Below, one piece after another: positions 4,478 through 5,288 of a stretch of 5,288 nt of DNA. The position numbers and the translations under genes are program-made. The first letter of the stretch is position 1; every line of letters begins with the position of its first letter. Below the pieces are notes generated by a model, which did not search any database, was not told the origin of the DNA, and worked only from the letters and a program-made list of their open reading frames with translations. This stretch comes from an uncultured Lachnospiraceae bacterium (lineage in GTDB: Bacteria > Bacillota > Clostridia > Lachnospirales > Lachnospiraceae), in assembly GCA_902797705.1 (NCBI GenBank), contig CADBTX010000207.1, positions 1-5,288 on the forward strand. The letters are read 5' to 3'.

Positions 4478-5288
4478 GCAGAAGGCGTGATAAAAAAGAC
4501 AGCGAGACCACATACTGGTTATCCTATTCGGATATGATGGCGGGACTTCTTCTCGTATTCGTTATCATCATTGCGGTATCCATGCTTCATGCAAAGATGC
4601 AGTATGATGAAAAGGAACTGCAGCTTTCAGGTAAGGAGCAGGAACTGGCGGTGAGAAGCGACGAACTTGAAAGTGAGAGGGAGACCGTTGCAAAGCAGAA
4701 GGCCACTCTGGATGAACAGCAGAAGATGCTGAACGCCCAGGAGGAGGCTCTCGCGGAGCAGGGACAAAAGATCGCCATACAGGAAGAGACGCTTAAGGAG
4801 CAGCATGAGCTCCTGAATAAGCTGGAATCCATAATGAGCGAGCAGCAGCAGAAGCTGGACGATATCATAGGTGTCCGGGCGGAACTGGTGGAGGATCTGA
4901 AGGAGGAATTTGATGACTCCGATCTTAAGGTCTCTGTTGATGAAAAGACAGGAGCCATAACCTTCGATGCCAGTATATTATTTGATTACAATAAGTCCGT
5001 ATTGAAGGAATCGGGAAAGGAATTTCTTTCAAAGTTCCTGCCGAGATATGCGGATGTGCTTTTAAGCGATAAGTATAAGGACAATATTTCCGAGATCCTT
5101 ATCGAGGGACATACGGATACGGAGGGAAAGTATCTGTTTAACCTTGAGCTTTCCCAGAAAAGGGCTCTTGCGGTGGCGGATTTCTGTCTGGATGACAACA
5201 GCGGCATAGTGGATGACGAGCAGCTGGAAGCTCTGAGGGAGCTTACATCTGCCACGGGTAAATCCTACAGCAATCCCGTTCTGGATGA
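4474..5288 (+). CDS. MotB/OmpA-type stator partner (ZorB-like), 3' partial
   Basis: This is the peptidoglycan-anchored B subunit that pairs with the upstream channel protein; 271 codons are visible and the gene runs off the window. A basic N-terminus (SRRRDKK) on the cytoplasmic side is followed by one membrane helix, about 16-38. At its start is SYSDMM, whose Asp20 corresponds to the ion-carrying aspartate of MotB and ZorB. Residues about 44-135 form a regular coiled coil outside the membrane. An OmpA-like peptidoglycan-binding domain follows from about 150, with the strand ITFDASILFD (161-170), EGHTDTEG (211-218; Asp215), and N-x2-LS-x2-RA (223-231; Arg230). These are the residues that hold the diaminopimelate of peptidoglycan in OmpA/MotB domains. 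Probably some tens of residues are missing, including the last part of the OmpA fold. MotB of flagella has a short plug and linker instead of a long coiled coil, so this is not a standard flagellar protein. ATG 4474 is supported by AAGGA spaced 6 and by the ATGA overlap. Confidence 0.95.
   Translation, partial: MSRRRDKKDSETTYWLSYSDMMAGLLLVFVIIIAVSMLHAKMQYDEKELQLSGKEQELAVRSDELESERETVAKQKATLDEQQKMLNAQEEALAEQGQKIAIQEETLKEQHELLNKLESIMSEQQQKLDDIIGVRAELVEDLKEEFDDSDLKVSVDEKTGAITFDASILFDYNKSVLKESGKEFLSKFLPRYADVLLSDKYKDNISEILIEGHTDTEGKYLFNLELSQKRALAVADFCLDDNSGIVDDEQLEALRELTSATGKSYSNPVLD
4624..4875 (+). other. 14-residue (two-heptad) periodic coiled coil in the OmpA/MotB-type protein
   Basis: Residues 51-134 fall into six units of 14 that begin at L51, L65, L79, L93, L107 and M121. 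Midway hydrophobic residues are L58, V72, L86, I100, L114 and L128, giving twelve consecutive heptad positions without a slip. Units three, four and five share L-x-E-Q-x3-(L/I), and units three and four share QEE at the same place (89-91 and 103-105). The sixth unit keeps SEQQQKL. The segment sits between the membrane helix and the peptidoglycan-binding domain and should form a parallel two-stranded rod. Confidence 0.65.

Noticed and set aside
4587..4958. Ser/Cys-rich 123-codon minus-strand frame in the OmpA/MotB-type gene
   Set aside because: It is the complement of the Glu/Gln/Leu-rich coiled-coil codons; the Ser/Cys/Phe bias is what that antisense reading gives.
3212..5288. Flagellar stator genes motA/motB
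   Set aside because: The A subunit is much longer than MotA with a helical tail, the B subunit has a long coiled coil instead of the plug/linker, and no flagellar or chemotaxis gene is in view.

Overview
The window looks like chromosomal DNA from an anaerobic Firmicute, most likely a clostridium of the Lachnospiraceae type. This rests on the AAGGAG ribosome sites, the dCache/PAS-like/GGDEF protein style, the neighbouring molybdenum-hydroxylase maturation genes, and an OmpA-like peptidoglycan-binding protein of MotB type. The genus assignment is an impression, not a proof. I see no tRNA, rRNA, CRISPR array, insertion sequence or origin. No gene-free stretch exceeds 300 bases.

Left part (1-1137): the 3' end of an XdhC/CoxI-type molybdenum-enzyme maturation gene runs rightward. 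It meets, tail to tail with only 6 bp between the stop codons, a complete leftward moaA (GTP 3',8-cyclase, first step of molybdenum cofactor synthesis). Both belong to molybdoenzyme biogenesis.

Divergent control region (1138-1263): two face-to-face promoter candidates flank a 13-bp palindrome. In both cases the predicted transcription start falls on or next to the first ATG, and neither ATG has a good Shine-Dalgarno sequence.

Right part (1264-5288): three rightward genes. The first is a membrane diguanylate cyclase with an extracytoplasmic dCache domain, a PAS-like linker domain, and a GGDEF domain with an intact inhibitory site. The dCache domain carries, by eye, the residue pattern of the amino-acid-binding dCache_1AA group. 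After a 55-bp gap holding a small inverted repeat comes a MotA/TolQ/ExbB-type channel subunit with a long cytoplasmic helical tail. It overlaps by 4 bp (ATGA) a MotB/OmpA-type partner cut by the window edge. The pair has the architecture of ZorA/ZorB, the proton-driven membrane motor of Zorya anti-phage defence, but the genes that would decide this (zorC/zorD/zorE or other effectors) lie beyond the right edge.

The most interesting reading is that an amino-acid-responsive c-di-GMP synthase sits just upstream of, and may be co-transcribed with, a non-flagellar ion-driven motor of ZorAB type. The domain assignments are firm. The functional link, the ligand and the defence role are inference.
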